Below the pieces are notes generated by a model that was not told the origin of the DNA, did no database searches, and was given only the letters and a program-made list of their open reading frames with translations. Below are positions 8,267 through 18,258 of a DNA stretch of 64,000 nucleotides, one piece after another. A program made the position numbers and the translations under genes. Numbering within the stretch: the stretch's first letter is position 1; each line of letters opens with the position of its first letter. Source of the DNA: Bacteroidaceae bacterium (GTDB lineage Bacteria > Bacteroidota > Bacteroidia > Bacteroidales > Bacteroidaceae); contig JAFXEF010000008.1 of the NCBI GenBank assembly GCA_017520935.1, positions 25,915 to 89,914 of the forward strand, in the 5' to 3' direction.

Positions 8267-11200
8267 ATGAATATGAAATCATTTCACAAAATACTCATAG
8301 CCGTTGCGGTGCTTGCGTGGAGCATTCCCATGCAGGCGCAGACGGAATGGAAGGAGAGACCCGTGAGCCTGAGAGTGAGCAACCAACCCTTGGGTAAGGT
8401 GCTCGAGATGGTGGCCGATGCTGCAGGCGCGAAAATCACCCTGCAGGGGGTGTCGCTATGGAACATCAACAAGCCTACGAGCCTTGTCGTCAAGGACAAG
8501 CCGCTCGACAAGGTGTTGGGCGAACTCATCGGAAACCAGAACGTGGTGATACGTTACGAGGGTGAAGGCCAGATTATCGTGGAGCCCGACAGGCAGTTTG
8601 CCTCCGACAAAGTGGAGCTCAACGTCTCGGGGCAGGTCATCGACAAAGCTACAGGCGAAGCGCTGATAGGCGCAACGGTGCTCATAACCGACGGTACAGG
8701 TAAAGACAAGGGTGCTCGCGGATGCATCACCGACATCGACGGCAAGTTCAGCATACGCGTAGGCAAGAAGGAGTCGATCAGTATATCCTATATAGGCTAC
8801 GAGGCTGTGTCTAAACAGATAACAAAGGAAGAGGGCAACCTTATCATTGAAATGAAGCCGAGCATCGAACTCGACGACGTGGTGGTCACCGGTATCAGCC
8901 GACGCAATAAAAACAGCTTCACGGGTAACTACGTGGAGGTTAAGGGCGATGCGTTGCGGAAGATGAATCCAACGAACATCCTCAAGGGGTTGCAGTTCTT
9001 TGACCCGAGTTTCAAGATTATCGAAAACAATAAGACCGGCTCGGATCCCAATGCGGAGCCCGACTTTCAAATACGTGGCGACCAGTCGTTGGGCACCAAG
9101 TCGATGAACAGCATGGATCTTATGCTCGACAACGTGTCAAGTCGTCCCAATACACCGCTTTTCGTACTCGATGGATTCATCGTGCCCATGAGCCGTATCC
9201 TCGACCTTGACCCCGAGCGTGTGGAGACCATCACCATCCTCAAAGACGCTGCCGCCACATCGGTATACGGTTCGCGAGCTGCCAACGGTGTAGTGGTAGT
9301 AGAGACCAAGGTAGCCCCCGACGGTGACCTTTCTGTATCGTACAACGGTACGATGACTGTGCAGACTCCTGACCTCACCGATTATAACATGATGGATGCC
9401 GCCACGAAGCTCGATACCGAGTGGCGTGCCGGACTCTACAACCCTGCTAATGCCAGCGATATGAACCTCTACAATAGGTATCGGCGCTACGTGCTGGGTG
9501 GAGTCGACACCTACTGGCTCTCGAAACCCTTGCGTACAGCTTTCCAGCACCGCCATTCGGCCAGCGTGTCGGGCGGAACAGAAGTATTCCGTTACAGCCT
9601 CGATATCAATGCTGCCATGCAGCCCGGTGTGATGAAGGAGTCGGCAAACAATACCAAGGGCGTCAACTTCAACATGACTTACATGAAGGAGAAGTTTACG
9701 ATGCGTGCCAACGTGAGCCTCAATGAGTCGAACAGCAGCAACTCTCCTTACGGCTCATTTTCTCAATACACTCGCCTGAATCCTTATTATATACCTGAGG
9801 ATACCAACGGCAACCAGCAGAAGGTTCTCGACAACAATACCGTGAGCGGACAGAGTACCATCATCACCAATCCCCTGTACGATGCTACTCTGGGTATCAA
9901 GGATCTCAGCCAAAGCCTCAACATGACTACCAGTCTCAACCTGGAATACATGGTGCTGCGCAATTTGCGCATCACCGAGCAACTCTCCTATACACGCGGA
10001 ATGGCAGGTACCGACAGGTTTCTCCCTGCCGACCATACCAGCTTCGAACTTGAGGACGACCTTACACGCAAGGGAAGCTACTTCAAGAGCACCGGAGAGA
10101 TGGCATCATGGTCGAGTAACTTAGGTATCAACTATAACCTCGTGCTGGGCAAGCACCTCTTCAGTGCCTTTGCCAACTGGACCATTAGCGAGGACCGCAA
10201 CGACTACGTCAACCTCTCGGCCACCGGTTACCCTGATGCCCACATGGATGACTTCATCTTCGGCAACAAGATGGAGACCAGTATGACCAACATCGGTAGC
10301 GAGAATATATCGCGCTCGATAGGTCTCATAGGGCAGTTCTCATACAGCTATGACAACCGCTACTCGGCCGACTTCAACCTCAGCGGTGAGGCTTCGTCGC
10401 GCTATGCCAAGCACGACTTCGTGCCCTTCTGGTCGTTGGGCGGACGATGGAATGCCCACAATGAGAAGTGGCTGCAAGGCTATCTGTCGAACTTTGTGTT
10501 GCGAGCCAGCTACGGTATCACTGGTGAACAGAACTTCAGCCCCTCTGATGCCATCGAGTATTACTCGTTTGCTGGCACCATGCGCCCCTATCACTCATTC
10601 CCCGTGCTGGGTGCTTTGCTGAGCGGACTCAACAATGCTGAACTCGGCTGGGCCAAGACTCACAACACCAGCCTCTCGCTTGACCTCGGCTTCTGGAAGA
10701 ACCGCGTTAACACCACCTTCAACTATTACAATAATATCACCAAGGAACTGCTCACCAGCTACGATCTGGCTCCCTCAACGGGGTACCCTACCATGGTGAT
10801 GAATGCCGGAGAGTTGCAGAATCGTGGCTTTGACGCTACACTCAACATCATTGCCATGCAGAATCTTCGCAAGGAGTTCTTCTGGACCATTAGTGCCAAT
10901 GCCAACTGCAACCGTAACCGCATACTCAAGCTCTCCGATTACCTTAAGAAGGTCAATGAGGAGCAGATGAAGTCGGACGATGCACCATTGCCCCAATACC
11001 GCGAGGGCGAATCCACCACCACGCTCTACGTAGTGCGATCGCTCGGTGTCGACCCCGTCACCGGCAAGGAGGTATATCTGAAGCGCGATGGCACCAAGAC
11101 CTTCATCTGGGATGCCACTGACAAGGTGCCCGTAGGAGATACCAATCCCACGGTGAGCGGTACGGCTTCTACCAGCATCAACTGGAAGGACTTCTCATGC

Positions 11201-11611
11201 TCGATTGGCTTCACCTACAAGTATGGCGGTGTGGTATATAACCAGACGTTGGTAGACAAGATAGAGAACCAGAACGTGGCCTATAACCTCGACAATCGTG
11301 CCGGTCAGGGACGTTGGGAGAAACCCGGTGATGTGACTTCGTACGTAGGCTTCAGCCCCACTGGTGCCAACACACCGGCAAGCACACGTTTCATCATGGA
11401 CGACGATGAGATAAGGCTGGCCACCTTGAATATGGGCTACCGCTTCAAGGGGGATGACTTCAAACTCCTGCAACAAGCCAATATTGACGTATTGGCTCTG
11501 AACTTCACCACCAATGACCTCGCCCGACTCTCTCGGGTGAAGATGGAACGCGGACTCGACTACCCGTTCGCACGCTCCTACACACTGTCAATGTCTATAA
11601 TGTTCAGATAA
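8267..11611 (+). CDS. SusC/RagA-type TonB-linked outer-membrane transporter with STN domain
   Basis: The 1114 residues begin with a signal peptide ending PMQAQ. An STN domain follows (about 25-105, with QPLGKVLEMVADAAG). Next is a carboxypeptidase-like domain (about 120-205, ISISYIGYEAV), then a plug (about 215-345, with the SusC-type YGSRAANGVVVVETK motif), and a beta-barrel ending in FR. With the SusD lipoprotein downstream it forms a bipartite pedal-bin importer. STN domains usually signal to an anti-sigma partner, but no FecR or sigma factor gene is in the window. ATG 8267 is chosen because upstream codons derive from the TCCGAG repeat; 8273 is an alternative. Confidence 0.93.
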   Translation: MNMKSFHKILIAVAVLAWSIPMQAQTEWKERPVSLRVSNQPLGKVLEMVADAAGAKITLQGVSLWNINKPTSLVVKDKPLDKVLGELIGNQNVVIRYEGEGQIIVEPDRQFASDKVELNVSGQVIDKATGEALIGATVLITDGTGKDKGARGCITDIDGKFSIRVGKKESISISYIGYEAVSKQITKEEGNLIIEMKPSIELDDVVVTGISRRNKNSFTGNYVEVKGDALRKMNPTNILKGLQFFDPSFKIIENNKTGSDPNAEPDFQIRGDQSLGTKSMNSMDLMLDNVSSRPNTPLFVLDGFIVPMSRILDLDPERVETITILKDAAATSVYGSRAANGVVVVETKVAPDGDLSVSYNGTMTVQTPDLTDYNMMDAATKLDTEWRAGLYNPANASDMNLYNRYRRYVLGGVDTYWLSKPLRTAFQHRHSASVSGGTEVFRYSLDINAAMQPGVMKESANNTKGVNFNMTYMKEKFTMRANVSLNESNSSNSPYGSFSQYTRLNPYYIPEDTNGNQQKVLDNNTVSGQSTIITNPLYDATLGIKDLSQSLNMTTSLNLEYMVLRNLRITEQLSYTRGMAGTDRFLPADHTSFELEDDLTRKGSYFKSTGEMASWSSNLGINYNLVLGKHLFSAFANWTISEDRNDYVNLSATGYPDAHMDDFIFGNKMETSMTNIGSENISRSIGLIGQFSYSYDNRYSADFNLSGEASSRYAKHDFVPFWSLGGRWNAHNEKWLQGYLSNFVLRASYGITGEQNFSPSDAIEYYSFAGTMRPYHSFPVLGALLSGLNNAELGWAKTHNTSLSLDLGFWKNRVNTTFNYYNNITKELLTSYDLAPSTGYPTMVMNAGELQNRGFDATLNIIAMQNLRKEFFWTISANANCNRNRILKLSDYLKKVNEEQMKSDDAPLPQYREGESTTTLYVVRSLGVDPVTGKEVYLKRDGTKTFIWDATDKVPVGDTNPTVSGTASTSINWKDFSCSIGFTYKYGGVVYNQTLVDKIENQNVAYNLDNRAGQGRWEKPGDVTSYVGFSPTGANTPASTRFIMDDDEIRLATLNMGYRFKGDDFKLLQQANIDVLALNFTTNDLARLSRVKMERGLDYPFARSYTLSMSIMFR

Positions 11612-11620
11612 GTTCTTGTG

Positions 11621-11647
11621 CACTCCGAATTCTCCGAACCCTCCGAC
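11621..11647. repeat. TCCGAG-family repeat between susC and susD
   Basis: Three degenerate copies of CACTCCGAA/TTCTCCGAA lie 10 bp after the susC stop and about 35 bp before the susD start. Confidence 0.65.
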
Positions 11648-11680
11648 TAAGAGATCGTAAATAATGAAAACAACCATAAA

Positions 11681-13141
11681 ATGAAGAAAATAGCATACTT
11701 TCTCATCGCCTTGTTCACCCTCACCTCATGTGAGCAGTGGCTTGATGTGACACCCAACACAGATGTGCCCGCCAAAGAACTTTTCACTACTGAAAACGGT
11801 TTCGAAAGTGCCCTTGCAGGCCTCTACATCACCATGACTGAGGAGAATACCTATGGTAAGAACCTCAGTTTTGGACTAGTGGATCAGTTGGCACAAATGT
11901 ACGACAAGCTCCCCGATGGCACTTCAGACCGTCGCAGCATATACATCTACGACCGCGAGACCAGCGGTGCATACAACACCAAGGGGGTGCTGGCCAGCAT
12001 CTGGCAAGCGCAATACCATACTATTGCCAATGCCAACAACCTGCTCAAGTGGTGGAATCTCAATGGAGAGGCAGTGCTCACCGACACCATAACCCGCCGC
12101 ATGATACGTGGCGAAGCTCTTGCTCTCCGCGCTTTCCTGCACTTCGACCTGCTACGTGGCTGGGGTCCCATGCACTATGCTGGCAGCGACGAGGCCAAGG
12201 CCATGAGGTGCATGCCCTACCGCACCGTGGCCGACCATTCCAAGCAACCTTTGCTGCCGGCCAGCGATATCGTGAACCACATCATCGCCGATCTCAATGA
12301 AGCTCGTGAGTGCATGAACTACGAGAAGGAACTCGACCTGAGCGACCCAACGAGCGATCGTAACATGCGCTTCAACTACCATGCCATCAATGCCCTGCTG
12401 GCTCGTGTATACAACTATGCTGGACTGCAGGATAGTGCTGCCCATTATGCCAAGATGGTAATTGGGGAGTGCGGGCTCACCCTCCAGAATGGCAACGACA
12501 ACGATCCCATCCTTACCAAGGAGATGATTTGCGGATTGAGCATGCACGAGCTGAAAGACAACCTTTCCGAATACTTTGCTTTTGGCGAAAAGATTGCCAC
12601 CAAGTACTATTTGAACATCAGCACCCTGAATGCCCTTTTCGAGACCACAGGCACCGAGAGCGAGGACATGCGGGCCAAGGGTACAGCCTTCCATATCAGC
12701 ACCGAATTGCAGAGCGCCATCTCCCTCAAGTATATTGACAACGACAATGAGGTTGTTCCTCTCATACGCCTCCCCGAGATGTACTATATAGCTTGCCAGT
12801 CAGTGGCTGCAAGTGACGAGGCTGCCACATACATCAACAGCGTGCGCAACAAGCGGGGCATCTCCAAGACCAAGGATGTAGCTTGCGACACCGATGAACA
12901 ACGCATCGCTGCTCTCAACCGCGAGTATCGCAAGGAGTTCTATGCCGAAGGCCAGTACTTTTGGTTCCTCAAGACCAATGGTGTCGTAGGCAATCTTACC
13001 CACAGCCCCGAGGTGACCCTTGTGGCCGAGAACTTTGTGTTCCCGCTCCCCGATGCTGAGGTCGAGTATGGCTGGACCGAAGAAAGCAGCAATGAGGAGA
13101 GTGAAGGATCTACCGAAGGCTCTAAATTTTATCATCACTGA
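11681..13141 (+). CDS. RagB/SusD-family substrate-binding lipoprotein
   Basis: The 486 residues carry a lipobox LTSC (Cys17). It is followed by QWLDVTPNTDVPAKELFTTE and FESALAGLYITM, typical of SusD N-termini. An alpha-helical TPR-like body follows, with RGEALALRAFLHFDLLRGWG and a C-terminal REYRKEFYAEGQYFW motif. It acts at the outer face of the outer membrane as a lid on the SusC partner. The last 17 residues (SSNEESEGSTEGSK...) are low-complexity, encoded by a GA-rich repeat resembling the TCCGAG family, and look like an added tail. The substrate is unknown; there are no glycoside hydrolases in this locus. Confidence 0.92.
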   Translation: MKKIAYFLIALFTLTSCEQWLDVTPNTDVPAKELFTTENGFESALAGLYITMTEENTYGKNLSFGLVDQLAQMYDKLPDGTSDRRSIYIYDRETSGAYNTKGVLASIWQAQYHTIANANNLLKWWNLNGEAVLTDTITRRMIRGEALALRAFLHFDLLRGWGPMHYAGSDEAKAMRCMPYRTVADHSKQPLLPASDIVNHIIADLNEARECMNYEKELDLSDPTSDRNMRFNYHAINALLARVYNYAGLQDSAAHYAKMVIGECGLTLQNGNDNDPILTKEMICGLSMHELKDNLSEYFAFGEKIATKYYLNISTLNALFETTGTESEDMRAKGTAFHISTELQSAISLKYIDNDNEVVPLIRLPEMYYIACQSVAASDEAATYINSVRNKRGISKTKDVACDTDEQRIAALNREYRKEFYAEGQYFWFLKTNGVVGNLTHSPEVTLVAENFVFPLPDAEVEYGWTEESSNEESEGSTEGSKFYHH

Positions 13142-13244
13142 TGCTTCGATTTATCGTAACTTAAGACTGATGTATGTTCAAGTAAATTTCATTTATTGGT
13201 TACGGGTATGATTGATTTATGGAACCAGCCAAGAAGATACTTTC

Positions 13245-13310
13245 GGTCGCTGCAAAAAAATATTCAAGCAAGCTTGATGTTTTTCGCTCGCTTATTCGTA
13301 TCTTTGAACC
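13245..13310 (+). promoter_or_regulatory. Promoter-bearing interspersed repeat (family A), single copy
   Basis: It contains a TCGCTG start, the hairpin ATTCAAGCAAGCTTGAT, a CGCTCGCTTATTCG segment and the -7 box TATCTTTG at 13299-13306. This is 63 bp upstream of the DUF4843 gene ATG. A TTG inside the hairpin sits 22 bp from the box. The same unit recurs at 41103, 46024 and (reversed) 53478. It would give the downstream two genes their own promoter. Confidence 0.75.
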
Positions 13311-13368
13311 CATGAAAGCTATTGTATTGTATGGTGCGGAACATTATAACCAAATAACACGCGACGAC

Positions 13369-14715
13369 ATGAAAAATAAAGCAAGCTGTATTTTTGGAAT
13401 TCTGTGCTTTGTGCTGCTCTTTATGTCCTGTGAGAAGATTGAGCCGGAACGATATAACAAGGAGGCCAATGGAGCCTATTTCGACTACGACTATGCGACG
13501 GACTTTGACCGTATGGTCAACTTTGCCGATCATATCGTGGGCAATCCTGATACGGTGACCGTGGCATTGAAGGTGAAGCTGCTCGGTTACCTCAAGGAGG
13601 AGGGACGCACATTAGCGGTGAAGACACGCGCTATAGAGGGTTGCGAACTGGCCGATGTCGTTATCGAGGAGGTGATGTTTGCCAACAACGAATATGAAAA
13701 GGTGGTGGAGGTCAAGGTGTGCCGTCCCAAGGTTGAGGACGTGTTGTATGCCGTATGCATATACCTTGACGGCAGCGGTGACATAGGTGCGGGCATCAAA
13801 GGCAAGGATGAAATTAACCTCTATGTGACAGAATCGTACGAGCAGCCCATCGTGTGGTATAGTCATGTCAGCACCTACCTCGGCGAATGGGAAAGGGCGA
13901 AGCATATATTCTTAGCACAGCACACGGGCGACGACCATTTCTACTTGCGCTTGTACGATGAGGAACTGGGCATACACCTCTACGACTCTATCATCGCACT
14001 CAATGTGAGTGCCGTGAATGCACTGCTTGCCCACAAGCCTGCCGACTCAATCTCAATCGACCTGCCGATATTAAAGGAAAGCGACTATCCCGACTACAGC
14101 GAACCCTACTTCTGGAACGACCACGAAAGCCTGCTGGGTATGTACAGAGCCAGTAAGTTTTGTCGCTTCGTTCTGATGATGGGCGGCTCAGGCACTCGGG
14201 ATGTGGCAACTCTCTTTGCCAGCGAAGCGGCCAGACTGAAGATGGAGGAGGTGGCTGGTGACTTTCACAAGGACGATGTGCTGTATATGCTGAATGAGTA
14301 TTACGCCTATGCAAGGGTGGGTTACCCAATAGCCGAATACAAGGATCTATGCTGGGTGGAGATGAAGAGCGATGTGAACTACACGGTGAGGATTCCCTAC
14401 TGGTGGGAAGACCCCCACGGACTGGGCACTGCAGGCATCGTGAAGAGATATTTCGGTGAATACGCGGACGACAAGTATCAATTTATGCTGAAGACGATAA
14501 TGAAAGAGGATGGGGTGGAGCACTTCGTGGCAGCCTCTCTGTTCCCTTTCATATATGACAAGACAACGGGCACTTACGTTTGGGACAACTCTCCTCTCGG
14601 TACCCGACAACTCGCAGGTGAAGCACGCCTCAAGGAGTGCTATCGCCTCATTAAAGCGGCCAATGACAGGCGTCCCGCATCGAGACGATTTGATATACCG
14701 GAAGTAGAACTATGA
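13369..14715 (+). CDS. DUF4843-family lipoprotein
   Basis: The 448-residue product has a lipobox LLFMSC (Cys21). It is followed by the acidic ERYNKEANGAYFDYD and beta-strand segments typical of DUF4843. These proteins occur after SusC/SusD in loci with PKD-like lipoproteins and are presumed surface partners of the importer; their ligand is unknown. The upstream ATG at 13219 is rejected because the lipoprotein signal starts at 13369 and the repeat-borne promoter lies between them. It is separated by 4 bp from the next gene, so the two are cotranscribed. Confidence 0.85.
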   Translation: MKNKASCIFGILCFVLLFMSCEKIEPERYNKEANGAYFDYDYATDFDRMVNFADHIVGNPDTVTVALKVKLLGYLKEEGRTLAVKTRAIEGCELADVVIEEVMFANNEYEKVVEVKVCRPKVEDVLYAVCIYLDGSGDIGAGIKGKDEINLYVTESYEQPIVWYSHVSTYLGEWERAKHIFLAQHTGDDHFYLRLYDEELGIHLYDSIIALNVSAVNALLAHKPADSISIDLPILKESDYPDYSEPYFWNDHESLLGMYRASKFCRFVLMMGGSGTRDVATLFASEAARLKMEEVAGDFHKDDVLYMLNEYYAYARVGYPIAEYKDLCWVEMKSDVNYTVRIPYWWEDPHGLGTAGIVKRYFGEYADDKYQFMLKTIMKEDGVEHFVAASLFPFIYDKTTGTYVWDNSPLGTRQLAGEARLKECYRLIKAANDRRPASRRFDIPEVEL

Positions 14716-14719
14716 CATT

Positions 14720-16447
14720 ATGAAAAAGATAACCTCACTCCTGCTGTTGGCATTCCTGCTTGCCGGGTGCTACGAAGACAAAGGAAACTATGACTACACC
14801 TTAGGCACGATGAATGAGATTGTGTCTGTCACCTTCACCCCATCGGTAAGTCAGGGGGCAGAGGGCAGTGTCATTGAGGTGCAGCAGGCTCTTGACTCGG
14901 CCAGTACCACGCGCCGTATCGAAGCCACCGTGGAGCAGACGTTGGCCAAGAGCCTTGACGACCTCGACTTCTACTGGTGCCGCACCTATACCGGCCATCG
15001 GGGAAAGAGCGTCAGGGATACCCTGCGCACGGTGGGCTACATGGAGTTTGACCTTCCCGTAGGCCAAGCGATGACCTACAATATATTCCTACAGATATAT
15101 GACCGTACCACCGATTTGTCACACTACGAGGCTTTCAAGGTTAACACACGCCCTGTGTTCAAGAACAGCCTCTTCGTGCTGCACGGCAATGAAGGAAACC
15201 GCCAGGTAGGCAACATCGAGGTCGTTGGCAATGAGACAAAGATATACACCGATGTGAAAACGGTGACCCGCGATGTCAACCATTACGCGGATGCCACCGG
15301 ACTAGCCTACACCACCTTCATGGATATCCCCGAAGACCTGTCACGGTTTGGCATCACCAGTACACTGACCGTCTTCGGCTCCAATGGTGAAACAAAGGCA
15401 TACAATCCTCACGGCATGCAGGTCAAGTATACTGCCCCACAGATGTTCAAGCCTGAGAGCGAGGCCTTCATCTTCAAGAAGTTGGTGCAGACTGGTGATC
15501 CCACCAACTTCACCCAATACAAGGTTGTGCTTTCGGAAAACGGTGATGTGTACGTGGGAAATTGTGTGCATGCCCTTTACAAGCCTGGACAAGGGTGTGA
15601 GAACAATCCTGCCATACTGCACCAGACTGACTACACGATTACGGCTGCCACCATCACCTACAACCGTTTCCTGTTGTGGGATGCCAAGCACGGACGTTTC
15701 CTCTATGCAGCCAAGGAGGACTCTGGATTTGCCCGTGATGAAGTGTCATCCATCAAACCCAACTGCATGTCGATGAATCCGCTACTCGATGCTCACGTCA
15801 AGTTCCAAGGATTACAGAGGTCTCCTGCGGAAATGACCGCCGTGATGGGATACACAAACTATCGGGATAACTATGAACAACAGAACGCCTATTTCATTTT
15901 CCGCGATGAAGTCACCGGTGACTACTACCGTTACGAACTACTCAAGCAGGACATTGGTGATGGCAGCAAGGCACCCCAACGACACAGTGCTGGGGATGAA
16001 GAAAGCGAAGCTCCCTCGGCCTACACTATTCTGAGCGAGAAACGGCTTGTTGGGTTCACTCCTACTTATCCGAGCACCGTCACCTACAACTCATGGTTTA
16101 CCACCAACAACCTCTTCTTTGCTGAGGGTGGCACCGTATACCGATACAATGTCTCCAATGGCGACCGCTACGTAGTATACGAGGCACCAGCGGGCTATGA
16201 GGTCACCCAGATCAAGTTCCGCACCGAAGACAGTTCTACCTTCAATGCCGATCTTGGCTTACACCTCAATATCGTGATGCACGACGGCACTCACGGTGCC
16301 ATAGCGGAAATCAAGTTTACCACCGCTGCCGACCTTGACGAAGACTACCCCACACTCTTCTACGACTGCGATAACGATGGCAACCGTTGGGGTGAAATTG
16401 CAGATGTCCTATTTGTCTACGATTATATATATAAGATGGTGTATTGA
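14720..16447 (+). CDS. PKD-like family lipoprotein
   Basis: The 575 residues carry a lipobox LLAGC (Cys17), followed by YEDKGNYDYTLGTMNEI, the usual start of the PKD-like lipoproteins that close SusCD-DUF4843 operons. The body includes a beta-propeller-like stretch (KNSLFVLHGNEGNRQVGNIEV, later repeats of Tyr and Gly). It is likely a surface-exposed binding component of the locus. No catalytic motif is seen. Confidence 0.83.
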   Translation: MKKITSLLLLAFLLAGCYEDKGNYDYTLGTMNEIVSVTFTPSVSQGAEGSVIEVQQALDSASTTRRIEATVEQTLAKSLDDLDFYWCRTYTGHRGKSVRDTLRTVGYMEFDLPVGQAMTYNIFLQIYDRTTDLSHYEAFKVNTRPVFKNSLFVLHGNEGNRQVGNIEVVGNETKIYTDVKTVTRDVNHYADATGLAYTTFMDIPEDLSRFGITSTLTVFGSNGETKAYNPHGMQVKYTAPQMFKPESEAFIFKKLVQTGDPTNFTQYKVVLSENGDVYVGNCVHALYKPGQGCENNPAILHQTDYTITAATITYNRFLLWDAKHGRFLYAAKEDSGFARDEVSSIKPNCMSMNPLLDAHVKFQGLQRSPAEMTAVMGYTNYRDNYEQQNAYFIFRDEVTGDYYRYELLKQDIGDGSKAPQRHSAGDEESEAPSAYTILSEKRLVGFTPTYPSTVTYNSWFTTNNLFFAEGGTVYRYNVSNGDRYVVYEAPAGYEVTQIKFRTEDSSTFNADLGLHLNIVMHDGTHGAIAEIKFTTAADLDEDYPTLFYDCDNDGNRWGEIADVLFVYDYIYKMVY

Positions 16448-16756
16448 GTATCCCTAATGCTTTTTTGTCGCATCAGTGCTTATAATACGGTTTGGGATTT
16501 TCTGATTATAGGCATCTGGTGATTGTGTCTCTACTCCTTGGCGGGGGCTAATTGCAGTCCTGCTAACCATGTGTTAAGGCATTGTCCATACAGCGATGTA
16601 TGCCTATGTCATCAGTTTGTGGCTGATGAACAAATCTATTAAAGAATATGTTGATTTGATAAGTTTAACGTATTGATTTGTTAAATTTATTTATAATCAT
16701 GACTAATCTTGGTTAATTTGTTCGGCAGTTTTTAAGAAGTCTTGTATATTTGCAAT
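16448..16756. other. Intergenic region upstream of rprX
   Basis: There is no open frame. It is AT-rich near the right end. The -7 box TATATTTG lies at 16745-16752, only 4 bp before the rprX ATG. No clear terminator for the preceding operon was recognised. Confidence 0.5.
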
Positions 16757-18256
16757 ATGAAAAGGAGGACGATTATAATATTAGGCTTGATAATGGTCTG
16801 CTCATTCCTCGCTCTGCTTTCTTTGCAAGTAAGGTATATAGAGGAGATGGTGACTATGCGTCGTGAGCAGTTCGATGAATCGGTGAAGCGTAGTCTCTAC
16901 AATGCTGCCCATAAATTGGAACTGTATGAGACGATGCGCTATTTAGAGAAGGATGCCGCTGAGGCTGTCAACCGACCTGAAGTGGGGGTAGAGATTCATC
17001 AGTATGATTTCAAGAATTCGAAGGATGGCAAGGTGTCGTCTTTTGAGATGCGCACTATCATTATGCCTAAGCGTCCTCAACAGGAGAAGAAGGATATACC
17101 TGAGGCTTCGCGCTCGCTGCAGGATGTAATCCGCAGCCGCTATGCTCATCAACGAGCATTGATGGACGAGGTGATATATAAGATATTGTATACGGCAAGT
17201 AGCCAGCCTCTGGAGGCTAGGGTCAATTTTCGGGCACTGGATCGCGACTTGCAGGCTGAGCTGTTGAACAATGGTATTGAGATACCTTACCATTTTACGG
17301 TGTCGACGAGCGATGGACGTGAGGTGTATCGTTGCTCGGATTATGAGGCTACGGGAGAGGAGGATGCCTATTCACAAATTTTATTTGGCAATGATCCGCC
17401 TAATAAGATGGGAGTGCTAAAAATACACTTCCCTACAATGAACAGTTATATATTCAGTTCCGTTCGTTTTATGATACCTGCTCTGTTCTTTACGGTGGTA
17501 TTGTGTTTGACGTTTATGTTCACACTTTATATTATATTCAGGCAGAAGAAGGTAACGGAACTTAAAAATGACTTTATCAATAATATGACGCACGAGTTCA
17601 AAACACCGGTATCAACTATTTCATTAGCTGCACAGATGCTGGCAGATGACTCTGTGTCGAAATCGCCACAGATGATGCAGCATGTGACTGGTGTCATCAA
17701 TGATGAGGCCAAGCGCTTGCGGTTCCAGGTGGAGAAGGTGCTCCAGATATCGTTGTTCGATGAGCAGAAGGCTACCTTGAAGACGCGCGAACTCGATATC
17801 AACGAGTTGTTGACGGGGGTAGTGAATACCTTTGCACTCAAGGTGGAGAAGAATGGAGGCACGATAGTGACGCATCTGGATGCTACGAGGCCGATTGTGA
17901 TGGGCGACGAGATGCACATAACCAATGTCGTGTTCAATTTGTTGGACAATGCGGTGAAGTATAAGCGTGACGATGAACCGCTGCGTCTTACCATCCGCAC
18001 ATGGAACGAGGCCGGCAAGTTTTGTCTCTCTATTCAGGACAACGGTATAGGTATCAAGAAAGACAACCTGAAGCGTGTGTTCGACCGTTTCTATCGGGTG
18101 CATACAGGGAACGTGCATGACGTGAAGGGCTTCGGTCTTGGACTCGCGTATGTGAAGAAAGTCATACAGGATCATCGGGGTTCTATACGGGCCGAGAGCG
18201 AACTTGGCGTGGGAACAAAGTTTATAATTGTATTACCTTTATTAAATAGTAAGTGA
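16757..18256 (+). CDS. rprX: Sensor histidine kinase RprX-like
   Basis: The 499 residues have an N-terminal membrane helix (about 4-22), a periplasmic sensor region (about 30-225) and a second helix (about 228-255). The kinase core has NNMTHEFKTPVS with the phospho-accepting His279, the N box NLLDNAVKYK, and G boxes DNGIGI and GFGLGLAY. Sequence layout and the strongly RprY-like partner fit the RprX/RprY system of Bacteroides, linked there to stress and tetracycline-related responses. The start may be leaderless, because the -7 box ends 4 bp before the ATG. The gap to rprY is 2 bp. Confidence 0.88.
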   Translation: MKRRTIIILGLIMVCSFLALLSLQVRYIEEMVTMRREQFDESVKRSLYNAAHKLELYETMRYLEKDAAEAVNRPEVGVEIHQYDFKNSKDGKVSSFEMRTIIMPKRPQQEKKDIPEASRSLQDVIRSRYAHQRALMDEVIYKILYTASSQPLEARVNFRALDRDLQAELLNNGIEIPYHFTVSTSDGREVYRCSDYEATGEEDAYSQILFGNDPPNKMGVLKIHFPTMNSYIFSSVRFMIPALFFTVVLCLTFMFTLYIIFRQKKVTELKNDFINNMTHEFKTPVSTISLAAQMLADDSVSKSPQMMQHVTGVINDEAKRLRFQVEKVLQISLFDEQKATLKTRELDINELLTGVVNTFALKVEKNGGTIVTHLDATRPIVMGDEMHITNVVFNLLDNAVKYKRDDEPLRLTIRTWNEAGKFCLSIQDNGIGIKKDNLKRVFDRFYRVHTGNVHDVKGFGLGLAYVKKVIQDHRGSIRAESELGVGTKFIIVLPLLNSK

Positions 18257-18258
18257 CT

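Noticed and set aside
13219..13368. DUF4843 lipoprotein start at 13219
   Set aside because: The extra 50 codons are the family A repeat and would hide the lipoprotein signal.
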